From contig NZ_JACJTR010000008.1 in NCBI RefSeq assembly GCF_014698795.1, positions 62,001-126,000 on the forward strand: a DNA stretch of 64,000 nt, given 5' to 3'. This DNA comes from Nostoc sp. FACHB-892 (lineage in GTDB: Bacteria; Cyanobacteriota; Cyanobacteriia; Cyanobacteriales; Nostocaceae). The position numbers and the translations under genes were made by a program. Of this stretch, positions 17,795 to 25,538 are shown piece by piece (the first letter of the stretch is position 1; the number at the start of each line of letters is the position of its first letter). The notes below the pieces were generated by a model. It did not search any database. It was not told where the DNA came from and saw only the letters and a list, made by a program, of their open reading frames with translations.

Positions 17795-19276
17795 ATGAGC
17801 TTTTCTGGCATTAATGTCGAGCAACGTTCCAAAGAAGTTGAGGCTCTCAAGTCTTTTCTGACTTACAGTCTGATAGGTTCACTGGCGCTGCATATCGGCC
17901 TACTGTCCTCAGGCATAAGTAATTATTTGACGAGAGTCCCTACGGGAGAAGAAGAACCAATAGAGGTGGCGATCGTGGATTCTCCGACTGCGGAACCAGA
18001 AAAACCGCTCGAAAAAATTCCAGAAGAACCCAAAAAATTACCAGAAGTTATTCAGAAACAGTCTATAGAAACTCCACCATTACAAAAACCAGTACAAGAA
18101 TTTATTGAAAAACCAAAAATTCAGCCAGTTGAACAACCAAAACAAACTACTCAAACTCAGCCAGTTGAACAACCAAAACAAACTACTCAAAACCCACAGC
18201 CAACAAATACGCAAATTGCTCCCAAGCCATTCGTCCCTCTGACAACTGTTGCTCCTCAGAGTAGTGGCGGTGGTGGTGGTGGTGGCGGTGGCGGCTCTGG
18301 TGTTGGTTTAGGCTCAGGTAGTGGTATTGCTGTAGGTACAAGCACTGGTACTGGCACTGGTGGAGGTACTGGCACTGGCACTGGCGGAGGCATTGGTAGC
18401 GGTACTGGCACTGGTACTGGTAGCGGTACTGGCAGTGGCACTGGCAGTGGAATTGGTAGTGGCACTGGCAGTGGAATTGGCAGTGGCATTGGCAGTGTTA
18501 CAGGTAGCGGCACTGGAAACCGTCCTACAGTAGCAACAGCGCCTACACCTCCAAAAATTAACAGTTCAGGTAATGGTAATGGTCGTGCAGCCTGCCGCGA
18601 ATGTAATGCCAAATATCCAGAGGCAGCAAGACGGCGAGGAATTGAAGGCAGAGTAGAAGTAGCTGTAGATACTGATGCACAAGGTAATGTTACCAATGTG
18701 CGGGTTGCTCGTTCCAGTGGAAACCGTGACTTGGATGAAGAAACCATGAGACAGGCGCGTAACTGGAAATTAAAACCCGCAGAAGGTGGTAGACAAGGGG
18801 TAGCTATAGCCACTGAATTTGCCATCAAAGGTTCACGGCGATCGCGCCAAGTTCAAGAACGCCAAGCACAAAGACAAGCAGAAGAAAGAACTCGGCAGAC
18901 AACGACTGCCAACTCTACACAGGAAACTCCAAGACGTAGGCGCAGAGAGATGATACCTGCATCTAATCAAGCTACAGCCACAAAACCAGCAATATCTGGA
19001 TTTAGTAGACGGTTGGAACCTCAAAGAGCAGAAAGTACTCCTAGAAACTCATCATCTAGAGTTAGGACAACTCCCACTCAAGGAAGTGCAAGAGAGTCTT
19101 TACGCCGCATCCGGCGTGAGCAAACGGTTACCGATTCATCACAAAAGCCCCAACCAACTGCAAATCGCCGTCGTCGGCGGCGGACAGACAACGCTAGTCA
19201 GAACAAGTTGCGGGAATCTTTGCGCGGTTTACGTCAACAACCTCAATCGCAACCTGCTGCTCCCAGTCAAGAGTAA
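17795..19276 (+). CDS. TonB-like protein with Gly-rich linker and long basic C-terminal extension
   Basis: This 493-residue protein has an N-terminal helix (~23-45, FLTYSLIGSLALHIGLL) and a Pro/Glu/Lys/Gln spacer with a repeated VEQPKQTTQ unit. A Gly/Ser/Thr-only linker (~154-242) follows. The TonB C-terminal domain lies at ~265-349 (KYPEAARRRGIEGRVEVAV, NWKLKPAEGG). TonB spans the periplasm and opens TonB-dependent receptors using ExbBD energy. A ~144-residue Arg/Gln-rich tail follows the TonB domain, where the family normally ends. A cysteine pair (CRECNAKYPEAA) sits just before the domain. It is divergent from exbB-exbD. Confidence 0.85.
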   Translation: MSFSGINVEQRSKEVEALKSFLTYSLIGSLALHIGLLSSGISNYLTRVPTGEEEPIEVAIVDSPTAEPEKPLEKIPEEPKKLPEVIQKQSIETPPLQKPVQEFIEKPKIQPVEQPKQTTQTQPVEQPKQTTQNPQPTNTQIAPKPFVPLTTVAPQSSGGGGGGGGGGSGVGLGSGSGIAVGTSTGTGTGGGTGTGTGGGIGSGTGTGTGSGTGSGTGSGIGSGTGSGIGSGIGSVTGSGTGNRPTVATAPTPPKINSSGNGNGRAACRECNAKYPEAARRRGIEGRVEVAVDTDAQGNVTNVRVARSSGNRDLDEETMRQARNWKLKPAEGGRQGVAIATEFAIKGSRRSRQVQERQAQRQAEERTRQTTTANSTQETPRRRRREMIPASNQATATKPAISGFSRRLEPQRAESTPRNSSSRVRTTPTQGSARESLRRIRREQTVTDSSQKPQPTANRRRRRRTDNASQNKLRESLRGLRQQPQSQPAAPSQE

Positions 19277-19308
19277 GTTAGCAGTTAACTGTTAATTGTT
19301 AACAGTCA

Positions 19309-19358
19309 ACACTCACCTATATCCCATCCCCTTTTAGGGACGGGATATAGGTGAGTGT
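19309..19358. terminator. Long hairpin after the tonB-like gene
   Basis: Arms 19309-19330 and 19337-19358 pair over 22 bp with one G-T type mismatch and a 6-base loop. It begins 33 bp after the tonB-like stop. There is no U-run, so it may be a structural or repeat hairpin rather than a classical terminator. The core (ATCCC...GGGAT) recurs at 39613 and 56251. Confidence 0.45.
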
Positions 19359-19383
19359 GACAGTTTCAGTCTGAAAAAAATTT

Positions 19384-19422
19384 GGCTAAAGGATTTTAGG
19401 ACTTGTGTGTATACCCTAGCCT
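19384..19422. repeat. Solo end of a 42.6-kb-type mobile element
   Basis: The reverse complement of 19401-19422 (aggctagggtatacacacaa and onward) matches the left terminal repeat of the element at 42618 with about one mismatch. No partner end or full element body is seen here, so it is probably a decayed copy. Downstream, 19462-19525 carries a 'gtagatggacgcggatggatg' type dispersed word. Confidence 0.4.
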
Positions 19423-19533
19423 CGGGAGGTAGAATTTGGTTGAACTCACCTTAATCTAAAACCGTAGATGGACGCGGATGGATGCAAATAATTTTGATAA
19501 TTAATCATCTGTGTTTATCTATTTTAATTGGTT

Positions 19534-19719
19534 ATGAATGAAGAAGTCTTCAGCAAGGTGATCAGCTATGTTTACGAAAGGCTATGTCTACGCATTTCTC
19601 ATCTAGAGCAACTAATACCCGACTCTCTACAACAATATAAGGGGGTATTGTTGTCAATTGAGATTATGGTAAGCGTAAATAGTTCACTTCCTTCTTTTGA
19701 GGTGAGTGATGCAGCCTAA
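19534..19719 (+). CDS. Doubtful small ORF upstream of the cupin gene
   Basis: The frame from ATG 19534 encodes about 60 residues (start MNEEVFSKVISYVYERLCLR) and overlaps the cupin start by 11 bp. There is no recognised domain and no strong ribosome-binding site. It may be a coupled leader ORF, a gene remnant or chance. Confidence 0.15.
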   Translation: MNEEVFSKVISYVYERLCLRISHLEQLIPDSLQQYKGVLLSIEIMVSVNSSLPSFEVSDAA

Positions 19720-20092
19720 AGTTATTTTTGGGAATGCTGCAAGCGAAGGTGCAAATCGCTGGGGCTGGTTTATGGGTTACTTCATCACTCCAGATGATGA
19801 TCCTCGCTCAACTACAGCGCTGGAAATAAAGTGGGGTGTCCATAAAGCGGGAGACTGTAGGAACGAGTGGGGAGTAAACAACACCGCCGCTACTCTTTCC
19901 ATTTTGATTAATGGCGAATTTTGCCTTCAGTTTGAGGATAGAGAGATGATTCTATCTCGTGAGGGTGATTATGTGTTGTGGTATGCAGGTGTACCACATT
20001 GTTGGGTTGCTCAGTCCGACTGTACTATTCTGACGGTGAGATGGCCTTCAACACCATGTGATAGTGTAGCAGTGCGATCGCCACAAGAATAA
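19709..20092 (+). CDS. Small cupin-fold protein
   Basis: This 127-residue single-domain protein has cupin-like strand words: ALEIKWGVHKAGD, LSILINGEFCLQFEDRE, LSREGDYVLWYAGVPHCWVA. GxHxx-type ligand positions are partly present (VHKAGD, GVPHCW), so metal binding is uncertain. Related cyanobacterial proteins are, as I recall, often mislabelled as signal peptidase I; no Ser/Lys peptidase dyad is visible here. The start ATG 19709 follows a GAGGTGAG stretch. Substrate unknown. Confidence 0.6.
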   Translation: MQPKVIFGNAASEGANRWGWFMGYFITPDDDPRSTTALEIKWGVHKAGDCRNEWGVNNTAATLSILINGEFCLQFEDREMILSREGDYVLWYAGVPHCWVAQSDCTILTVRWPSTPCDSVAVRSPQE

Positions 20093-20226
20093 TTTTCAAT
20101 CCACATTCCGCACTTCTTAAGAATAAAGCGGTAACTATTTGCTTTGATAGAAATAACTGAAAGCTTCCTTGACTAAAACCTAAATAACATTTTGTGTTAG
20201 CAACGTGCGTTACCGCACGAATTTCC

Positions 20227-20751
20227 ATGTTGATTTGCATCGAAGCTCATATCCCCTTTCCTCGTCCTTTGGTTTATGCCACTTATCGAGACAAGCTAAC
20301 GGAACTTGTGCCGTATATGTCAAAGGTTAGACAAATTAAGTTCAAATCAAGCCAAGAGCAAAACGGACTTTTATACCTAGTTCATGATTGGTATGGTGGT
20401 GCCAATCTTCCAGCGCTAGCGCGTGCTTTCCTAAGCGAAGATTTGCTCAATTGGACAGAAGATTCTATTTGGAATAATTCTGAATATACAACTAGTTGGC
20501 AGATCAAAACCCACGTTTTTAGTGAAGCAGTTCACTCTACAGGCAAAAATCACTTTCTCGAAGATGATAAAGGAACGCTAATCCAGAGCCGGGGTGAACT
20601 AATTATTGACCCGCAGCAGATCAAGGATACACCACAACAGTTAACAGTGGCGATCGCCCGCATTGTTGAGAATTCATTAGGAAAACAGATTACACCTAAT
20701 TTCCAACAAATGAGTGAAGGAGTTCGTCACTATCTGAAGAAAGTGCAATAA
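20227..20751 (+). CDS. SRPBCC/START-like protein of unknown function
   Basis: This 174-residue soluble protein starts with a pattern like the helix-grip fold (IEAHIPFPRPLVYATYRDKL, ELVPYMSKVRQIKFKSS), followed by alternating strands (TSWQIKTHVFSEAVHSTGKN, GTLIQSRGELIIDP) and a long C-terminal helix. This suits a small-ligand-binding START-like fold. ATG 20227 gives the first residues of strand one; an upstream GTG at 20194 is possible. No operon partner; the cupin gene lies 135 bp upstream. Function not recognised. Confidence 0.5.
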   Translation: MLICIEAHIPFPRPLVYATYRDKLTELVPYMSKVRQIKFKSSQEQNGLLYLVHDWYGGANLPALARAFLSEDLLNWTEDSIWNNSEYTTSWQIKTHVFSEAVHSTGKNHFLEDDKGTLIQSRGELIIDPQQIKDTPQQLTVAIARIVENSLGKQITPNFQQMSEGVRHYLKKVQ

Positions 20752-20803
20752 AGTACGAACTTAAATGGTTGCCAATTTCACAACTTATTAGTCAACAGCC
20801 TAT

Positions 20804-20994
20804 AGGACTTACGCATTGACAAGAAATACCAAATATTAGTCAAGCTTAAAAACCATATCTTTCGTAAGGGTACAGCAATGCTGTGCCCCTACAGCATGGT
20901 CTATTTATGGTCGCAGGATAATTAAGAAAAGGCTGAAAACTTCCTCAAGATAGGTAATTTACATCACGATGCATTTGTACAGTGCGTAAGTCCT
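20804..20994. mobile_element. MITE-like element, copy 1, with 7-bp target duplication
   Basis: This is a 191-bp non-coding element. Its ends are imperfect inverted repeats (aggacttacgcattgacaa on the left; the right end reversed reads aggacttacgcactgtacaa). It is flanked on both sides by agcctat (20797-20803 and 20995-21001), a perfect 7-bp target duplication. The body matches 63131-63319 in reverse orientation over its whole length with scattered differences. It encodes no transposase, so it must be moved in trans. Confidence 0.85.
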
Positions 20995-21262
20995 AGCCTA
21001 TAGCTTTTGATGACTGACATATCAACATAGCCAATATTCCAAATATTAAGCCAAGTTACAGGACTGCCGTACAAAACTGAAAAGAATTGCCTCTTTAATT
21101 GCAGCAAAGTTGAGAGTTTGACTTTAGACTATTCACCCTAAATTAAAAAATGTTAATCAAAAATCTCATCTTCAAGGATGTATTCAATATCTCTAAAGAC
21201 TGATGGTTTAGTGTTAATTTTCATAGTTAATTGAAATTAACTTAATATTAGGAGTCGTTATT

Positions 21263-22093
21263 GTGGAAAGTATTAGCAAACAACTCATAATTATTGGCGG
21301 CGCTGAAGATAAAAAGGAAGATTGTGAAATCTTGCGTGAGTTTGTACGACGTGCTGGGGGTACGAAGGCAAAAATAGTAATTATGACAGCAGCGACAGAA
21401 CTACCTAGAGAGGTTGGAGAAAATTATATTAGAGTATTTGAACGGTTAGGAGCTGAAGATGCTCGTATTGTTGATACGGAAACTCGTGATGATGCATCTT
21501 CTTCTACGGCATTAGAAGCTGTCAGTAAAGCTACAGGAATATTCTTTACTGGAGGAGATCAAGCTCGGATCACAAGCGTTCTTAAAGATACTGAACTTGA
21601 CACAGCTATTCACAAGCGTTTTGCTGAAGGGGCAGTTATTGCAGGCACAAGCGCAGGAGCAGCTGTGATGCCAGATAAAATGATTGTAGAAGGCGATTCT
21701 CAAACTAACCCTCGGATGGAAATTATAGAGATGGGGCCAGGTTTAGGGTTTCTGCCTGGAGTAGTAATTGACCAACATTTTCTACAGCGTGGACGCTTGG
21801 GGCGCTTAATTTCAGCTTTGATACAAGAGCCTGCTGATTTAGGATTTGGTATTGATGAGAATACTGCGATGGTAGTTACTGATAGACAGGTTGAAATCAT
21901 TGGTGAAGGTTCAGTTACAATTGTCGATGTAGAGTCTACATATGACAATATGGGCGAAATTTTAAAGGATGAGGCTTTAGCAATTTGTGGAGCAAAGCTT
22001 CATATATTACCGCGTGGCTACAAATTTGATTTGAAAACTCGCCAACCTATTTTAAATAATGTGTCTGTATTAGCAGGTTCAGGAAATACTTAA
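21263..22093 (+). CDS. cphB: Cyanophycinase
   Basis: This exopeptidase of the peptidase S51 family breaks cyanophycin (multi-L-arginyl-poly-aspartate) into beta-Asp-Arg dipeptides, mobilising the stored nitrogen. Family motifs are present: IIIGGAEDKK at the N-terminus, FFTGGDQARI, the nucleophile motif GTSAGAAVM with Ser130, and DQHFLQRGRLGRLISAL. The 276-residue length is typical. GTG 21263 has AGGAG at 21250-21254 with 8-base spacing. Cyanophycin synthetase (cphA) often lies next to cphB in cyanobacteria but is absent here; downstream there is only a terminator. Confidence 0.95.
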   Translation: MESISKQLIIIGGAEDKKEDCEILREFVRRAGGTKAKIVIMTAATELPREVGENYIRVFERLGAEDARIVDTETRDDASSSTALEAVSKATGIFFTGGDQARITSVLKDTELDTAIHKRFAEGAVIAGTSAGAAVMPDKMIVEGDSQTNPRMEIIEMGPGLGFLPGVVIDQHFLQRGRLGRLISALIQEPADLGFGIDENTAMVVTDRQVEIIGEGSVTIVDVESTYDNMGEILKDEALAICGAKLHILPRGYKFDLKTRQPILNNVSVLAGSGNT

Positions 22094-22266
22094 CTTTGAA
22101 CAGATACATTTCAACCCACTAGATAAATGGTAAGAAAAAACATTTAAAGCGGAATATGTTTGTTGGTTTTTAAGCCAATTTATTTACCGTGCTAGTTGCA
22201 ATCGCCTCTTTCTAAGTCTATCCCTTACCAAAGAGTTAAAACCTTTCAAAAACCGTTAGTCATGCT

Positions 22267-22311
22267 TAATAAGCGTGCCATTCGTCTCAGAACGGAATGG
22301 CACGCTTATTA
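22267..22311. terminator. 17-bp hairpin downstream of cphB
   Basis: Arms 22267-22283 and 22295-22311 pair perfectly over 17 bp with an 11-base loop. It lies 174 bp beyond the cphB stop. On the + strand a short T-rich run (aaagttt) follows. It could end cphB transcription or read-through from the opposite strand. The rest of the 22094-22498 gap shows no ORF. Confidence 0.5.
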
Positions 22312-22498
22312 AAGTTTAACTGAAAATTTGTATCTCCAAAAAATGCGATCACTACTTTATCACTCTCTACTTTTTCAAAGTTTTAGAATTATTAAAGAAG
22401 AATTCCGAATCTAGGAATCAGCAATTTTTCAGTGGGTAATTCAACAAAAAGCTGGAACTAACGAAATCAGGAAATTTATTGCGAATTGCGAATTGGAC

Positions 22499-23320
22499 TT
22501 ATACCATCTCTATAACCTTAGAACGTTGGGATTGAGTAACTTGCTCAATGATATTTGCTGCCCGTTTCACGCCGCCTGAAAGTTGAATTGACTGCTGAAT
22601 TCTGCGGGCATTGTTTTTGTAAGAATTTTTTGTCAACACTCGCTTAATTGCTGATCGCAGGTTGGAAATATTTAGTTTTTCTAGAGAAATCACCTCTCCT
22701 ACTCCAGTGGAGTGAATTCGCGCGGCAGTTCCTGGTTGCTCAAAGGTGATCGGAATCGCTACTACAGGTACGCCATAGCTAAGTGAATCTAATGTCGTAT
22801 TCATCCCTGCATGAGTTATTGTCAGACTAGCGTGCGCTAGTATATCTGGTTGCGGAGCATACTCAACGACTAAAGGAGAACCCGAAAGCGAACGCACTGC
22901 TTCTTCACTCATCCCACCCCCATGAGCGATTACTAGTTGTACATCCAGTCCTTTACAAGCAGCAGCAATACAACGAAATACTGCTTCTTTGGTGTTTTGC
23001 ACGCTTCCAAGAGAAGCGTAAATCATCGGCTGTCCAGTCAACTTCTCATAGGGAAATGTAACTAATTGTGGTGAAGCATTTCGCAACGGGCCAACATAAT
23101 GTAGGTGCGGTGGCAGGTTGGCAATGGGAAACTCAAATAAGCCAGGTTGTTGACTAATATGGGCAAGTTGTGCATTAGAAGCATTACTTATAATGTTCTT
23201 GATGCTAGCCAAAGTAATAGCAACTAATGAGTGACCAAAAAACTGGTAATGAAATCGTTTGAGCGTGATGGGAATGAACTTAACTTTGTTCAAGTTATCA
23301 ATGGGGCAAAAATGTACCAA
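22499..23320 (-). pseudogene. N-terminally truncated UDP-glycosyltransferase (MGT/UGT type)
   Basis: The C-terminal half of a GT1-family glycosyltransferase is intact: YEKLTGQPMIYASLGSVQNT, the nucleotide-sugar motif region VVEYAPQPDILAHASLTITH, AGMNTTLDSLSYGVPVVAIP, and PGTAARIHSTGVGEVI. Family members are about 420 residues with an N-terminal acceptor domain; only ~273 codons remain, and similarity to the family fades upstream of AHISQQPG (~23190). The frame starts only with TTG and continues upstream without family-like sequence to a TAG at ~23440, inside a dispersed repeat end. I infer that the 5' half was lost by rearrangement; a short active protein is unlikely. Confidence 0.6.
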
Positions 23321-23439
23321 AATGAAACACTTGAATGGGTCGTTTAAAAAATAATATTCAAGCGTTAATTGCAGCTTTTCTGCTCGATTTAATTGGCTGC
23401 ACTCTAAATATAAAACTAGGTTGTTTGACTTCTATAAAG

Positions 23440-23466
23440 CTAGTACCGCAAGGCGGAAGTCAAAAG
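23440..23466. repeat. Solo end of the CTAGTAC dispersed repeat
   Basis: CTAGTACCGCAAGGCGGAAG and following bases match, in reverse orientation, the right end of the ~97-bp repeats at 33079 and 57734. No second end was found nearby. Confidence 0.5.
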
Positions 23467-23654
23467 GATTATAGAATTGGCTTTTTACTTTTTAGCGATT
23501 TTTAATGGTTGCTCTATCTATGCTGTGGCGTACTAGATTGATATTGGGGTATCATTATTGGCTACTGGCAAGAGTTCTCCCCTCCCAACTTGATTTTTCC
23601 ACAAGTAATACTGTTGTTTATGAGAGTTATTCTGCCTTCTAAAACAGACTAATA

Positions 23655-23692
23655 TTAAATACCTTTGTGCTGATAAACACAAAGGTATTTAA
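23655..23692. repeat. Perfect 15-bp hairpin
   Basis: Arms 23655-23669 and 23678-23692 pair perfectly, with an 8-base loop. It is far from any stop codon, so it is more likely a structural repeat than a terminator. Confidence 0.5.
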
Positions 23693-24041
23693 CGCTACAT
23701 AAAACTAAAGAATCTCGCTGCTCGATGCCTAAATCTTTAAGATATGCTCCAGCATTTGCGAGGGATGCCATGCCATTGATATCGTAGTATTATTTGTAAC
23801 GTTATCTCCGGGGTTATCAAAATTATTGAAGCGTTAATATAACACAATCTAGTAATAAAAATTAGGTATAATTTAGTAAACAAAACCCAAGCAATTTTAT
23901 ATCAATAGAGCAGTTGTATTTAGTGATTTTAGGTAAGCTACACGAGCTATTGTTTAATTACTTAAAGTTAGGCTGAGTTTAAAATACCAATGCATTAGTA
24001 CCTTCATTAAATTTCATGAATTTCAGACTGGTTTGCATTTT

Positions 24042-25406
24042 TCAACACCAGGTCTGCACAACACGACCTTTCACTTGTTGTCCTAACCAAGGTGTATTTT
24101 GTGAAAGTGTATAAAGATTTTTTCGTTCGACTTTCCAGGTTTCTTGGGGATCAAATAAAGTAAGTTCTGCTGGTTGATGAGGTACGATCGCACTGACTTT
24201 TTGCCCCAAACATTCTGCTGGATTGGTACTCAATGCCCGCCATAATTCTAAAGCTGTAAATTCCTCAGTTTCAACGAGATATTGCCACAGCAAGGGTAAT
24301 GCTAACTCTAAACCAATTGCTCCTGGAGGTGCTTCGGCAAAGGCTTGGACTTTTTCTTCGTAGCTGTAGGGTGTGTGGTCAATAGCGATCGCATCTATCA
24401 CACCCGCACGCACCCCTGCGCGTAACGCCGCCACATCACTAGGATTTCCTAAAGGCGGGTCTAAATGCAAGCTAGTGTTATAACTCTTAACTGCTTTTGT
24501 ATCAAGTAAAAGGTGCATCCAGGTGGTGCTGGCGGTGATGGGTAAACCAGCAGCCTTAGCTGAAGCAATCAGTTCCACGCTGCGAGATGTGGAGACGCGC
24601 ATAATATGGACTGGTGTACCGATGGCTGCAACCAATTCAAGCATTGCTGCGATCGCAGTAGTTTCAGCGCTGGCGGGTATTGGGGGTAAACCAAAACGCA
24701 GAGCATCTGGCCCTTCTCTCATTACACCATTTGCTGATAACTGGCGATCGCTAGGCCGAAATGCCACAAGTTTACCCAACGGCTGGAGATATTCTAATAC
24801 TCGCCGCACCAGCGCCAAATTTTCAAAGGGTTTACCATCGGTAAAACCAACAACTCCACTAGAGGCTAAATCTGCAAATTCCGTCATTTGCTTTCCAGCA
24901 ACATCTAGAGTGATAGCACCCCACAGATGAAGCAGGGGGAGAGGAGAAGCAGCACTTTGACTACGCCCTTTTCTTTGAGAGGCAACGCCTTCGACGCGGC
25001 TCAGGCTAAACTCAGTAATTGGGGGAGCCAAACTAATTTTCTCCCTCTCTCTCATCTCTTCGCATCTCTTCTGCTGCAACTGTGCCACAAGTGCAGGGTT
25101 ATCAATAGCTGGGGATGTATCAGGTAAGATGTTAACTCTGGTAAAGCCGCCAGCAGTAGCAGATTGTAACAGAGATAACAGGGTTTCCCGTTCTTCAAAT
25201 CCTGGTTCACCGGAGTGACTGTACAAATCCACTAATCCAGGCCCGAGAACTAATCCCTGACAATCTCTGATTTGAGTATCGGGACTTATATCCGCAATGT
25301 GCGAAGCTACTGCTTGGATAGAACCATTACCAATCAGCACATCAAAGAGTTCGTCGATTTCAGAAACCGGGTCAATTACCCGTACTTTTTGCAGCAATTC
25401 AGTCAT
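24042..25406 (-). CDS. Dihydroorotase-like protein, predicted inactive (PyrC' type)
   Basis: The 454-residue sequence follows the dihydroorotase fold: GLVLGPGLVD, then GFTRVNILPDTSPAIDNPAL, and near the C-terminus DHTPYSYEEK and APPGAIGLELALPLLW. Key metal ligands are replaced. The usual D-x-HxH-x-REPG reads DLYSHSGEPG (Tyr62 for the first His), the HxxHVST site reads HIMRVST (Arg270 for His), and the usual DHAPH reads DHTPY. In other bacteria such PyrC' proteins are non-catalytic partners of aspartate transcarbamoylase; I infer the same here. Residues ~113-157 (24936-25070) look like an in-frame insertion of intergenic-repeat DNA. No pyrB is adjacent. Confidence 0.75.
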   Translation of the reverse strand: MTELLQKVRVIDPVSEIDELFDVLIGNGSIQAVASHIADISPDTQIRDCQGLVLGPGLVDLYSHSGEPGFEERETLLSLLQSATAGGFTRVNILPDTSPAIDNPALVAQLQQKRCEEMREREKISLAPPITEFSLSRVEGVASQRKGRSQSAASPLPLLHLWGAITLDVAGKQMTEFADLASSGVVGFTDGKPFENLALVRRVLEYLQPLGKLVAFRPSDRQLSANGVMREGPDALRFGLPPIPASAETTAIAAMLELVAAIGTPVHIMRVSTSRSVELIASAKAAGLPITASTTWMHLLLDTKAVKSYNTSLHLDPPLGNPSDVAALRAGVRAGVIDAIAIDHTPYSYEEKVQAFAEAPPGAIGLELALPLLWQYLVETEEFTALELWRALSTNPAECLGQKVSAIVPHQPAELTLFDPQETWKVERKNLYTLSQNTPWLGQQVKGRVVQTWC

Positions 25407-25538
25407 AAAACTTTTTAGTTAGGAGTTAAGAATAAAGTTAGGAGTTAGGAGTTATAAGTTATGAGTTATCAGTTATTTGTTCCTTGCTCATCATTTTTAA
25501 CTTTATTCATCACTCATAATTTTTCACTCCTAACTTTT
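25407..25538. repeat. Low-complexity 'ttaggagtta' repeat spacer
   Basis: The spacer holds several imperfect copies of gttaggagtta and gagttatcagtta words, with inverted forms (cactcctaac) at the other end. This is a common type of degenerate intergenic repeat; no gene is present. Confidence 0.5.

Larger units (their letters stand above)
23321..24041. other. Gene-poor region with repeat remnants
   Basis: This 721-bp region lies between the truncated glycosyltransferase and the dihydroorotase-like gene. It contains a single dispersed-repeat end (23440-23466) and a perfect hairpin (23655-23692). No ORF with convincing coding features was seen. The missing glycosyltransferase N-terminus was not recognised here on the minus strand. 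Confidence 0.5.
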
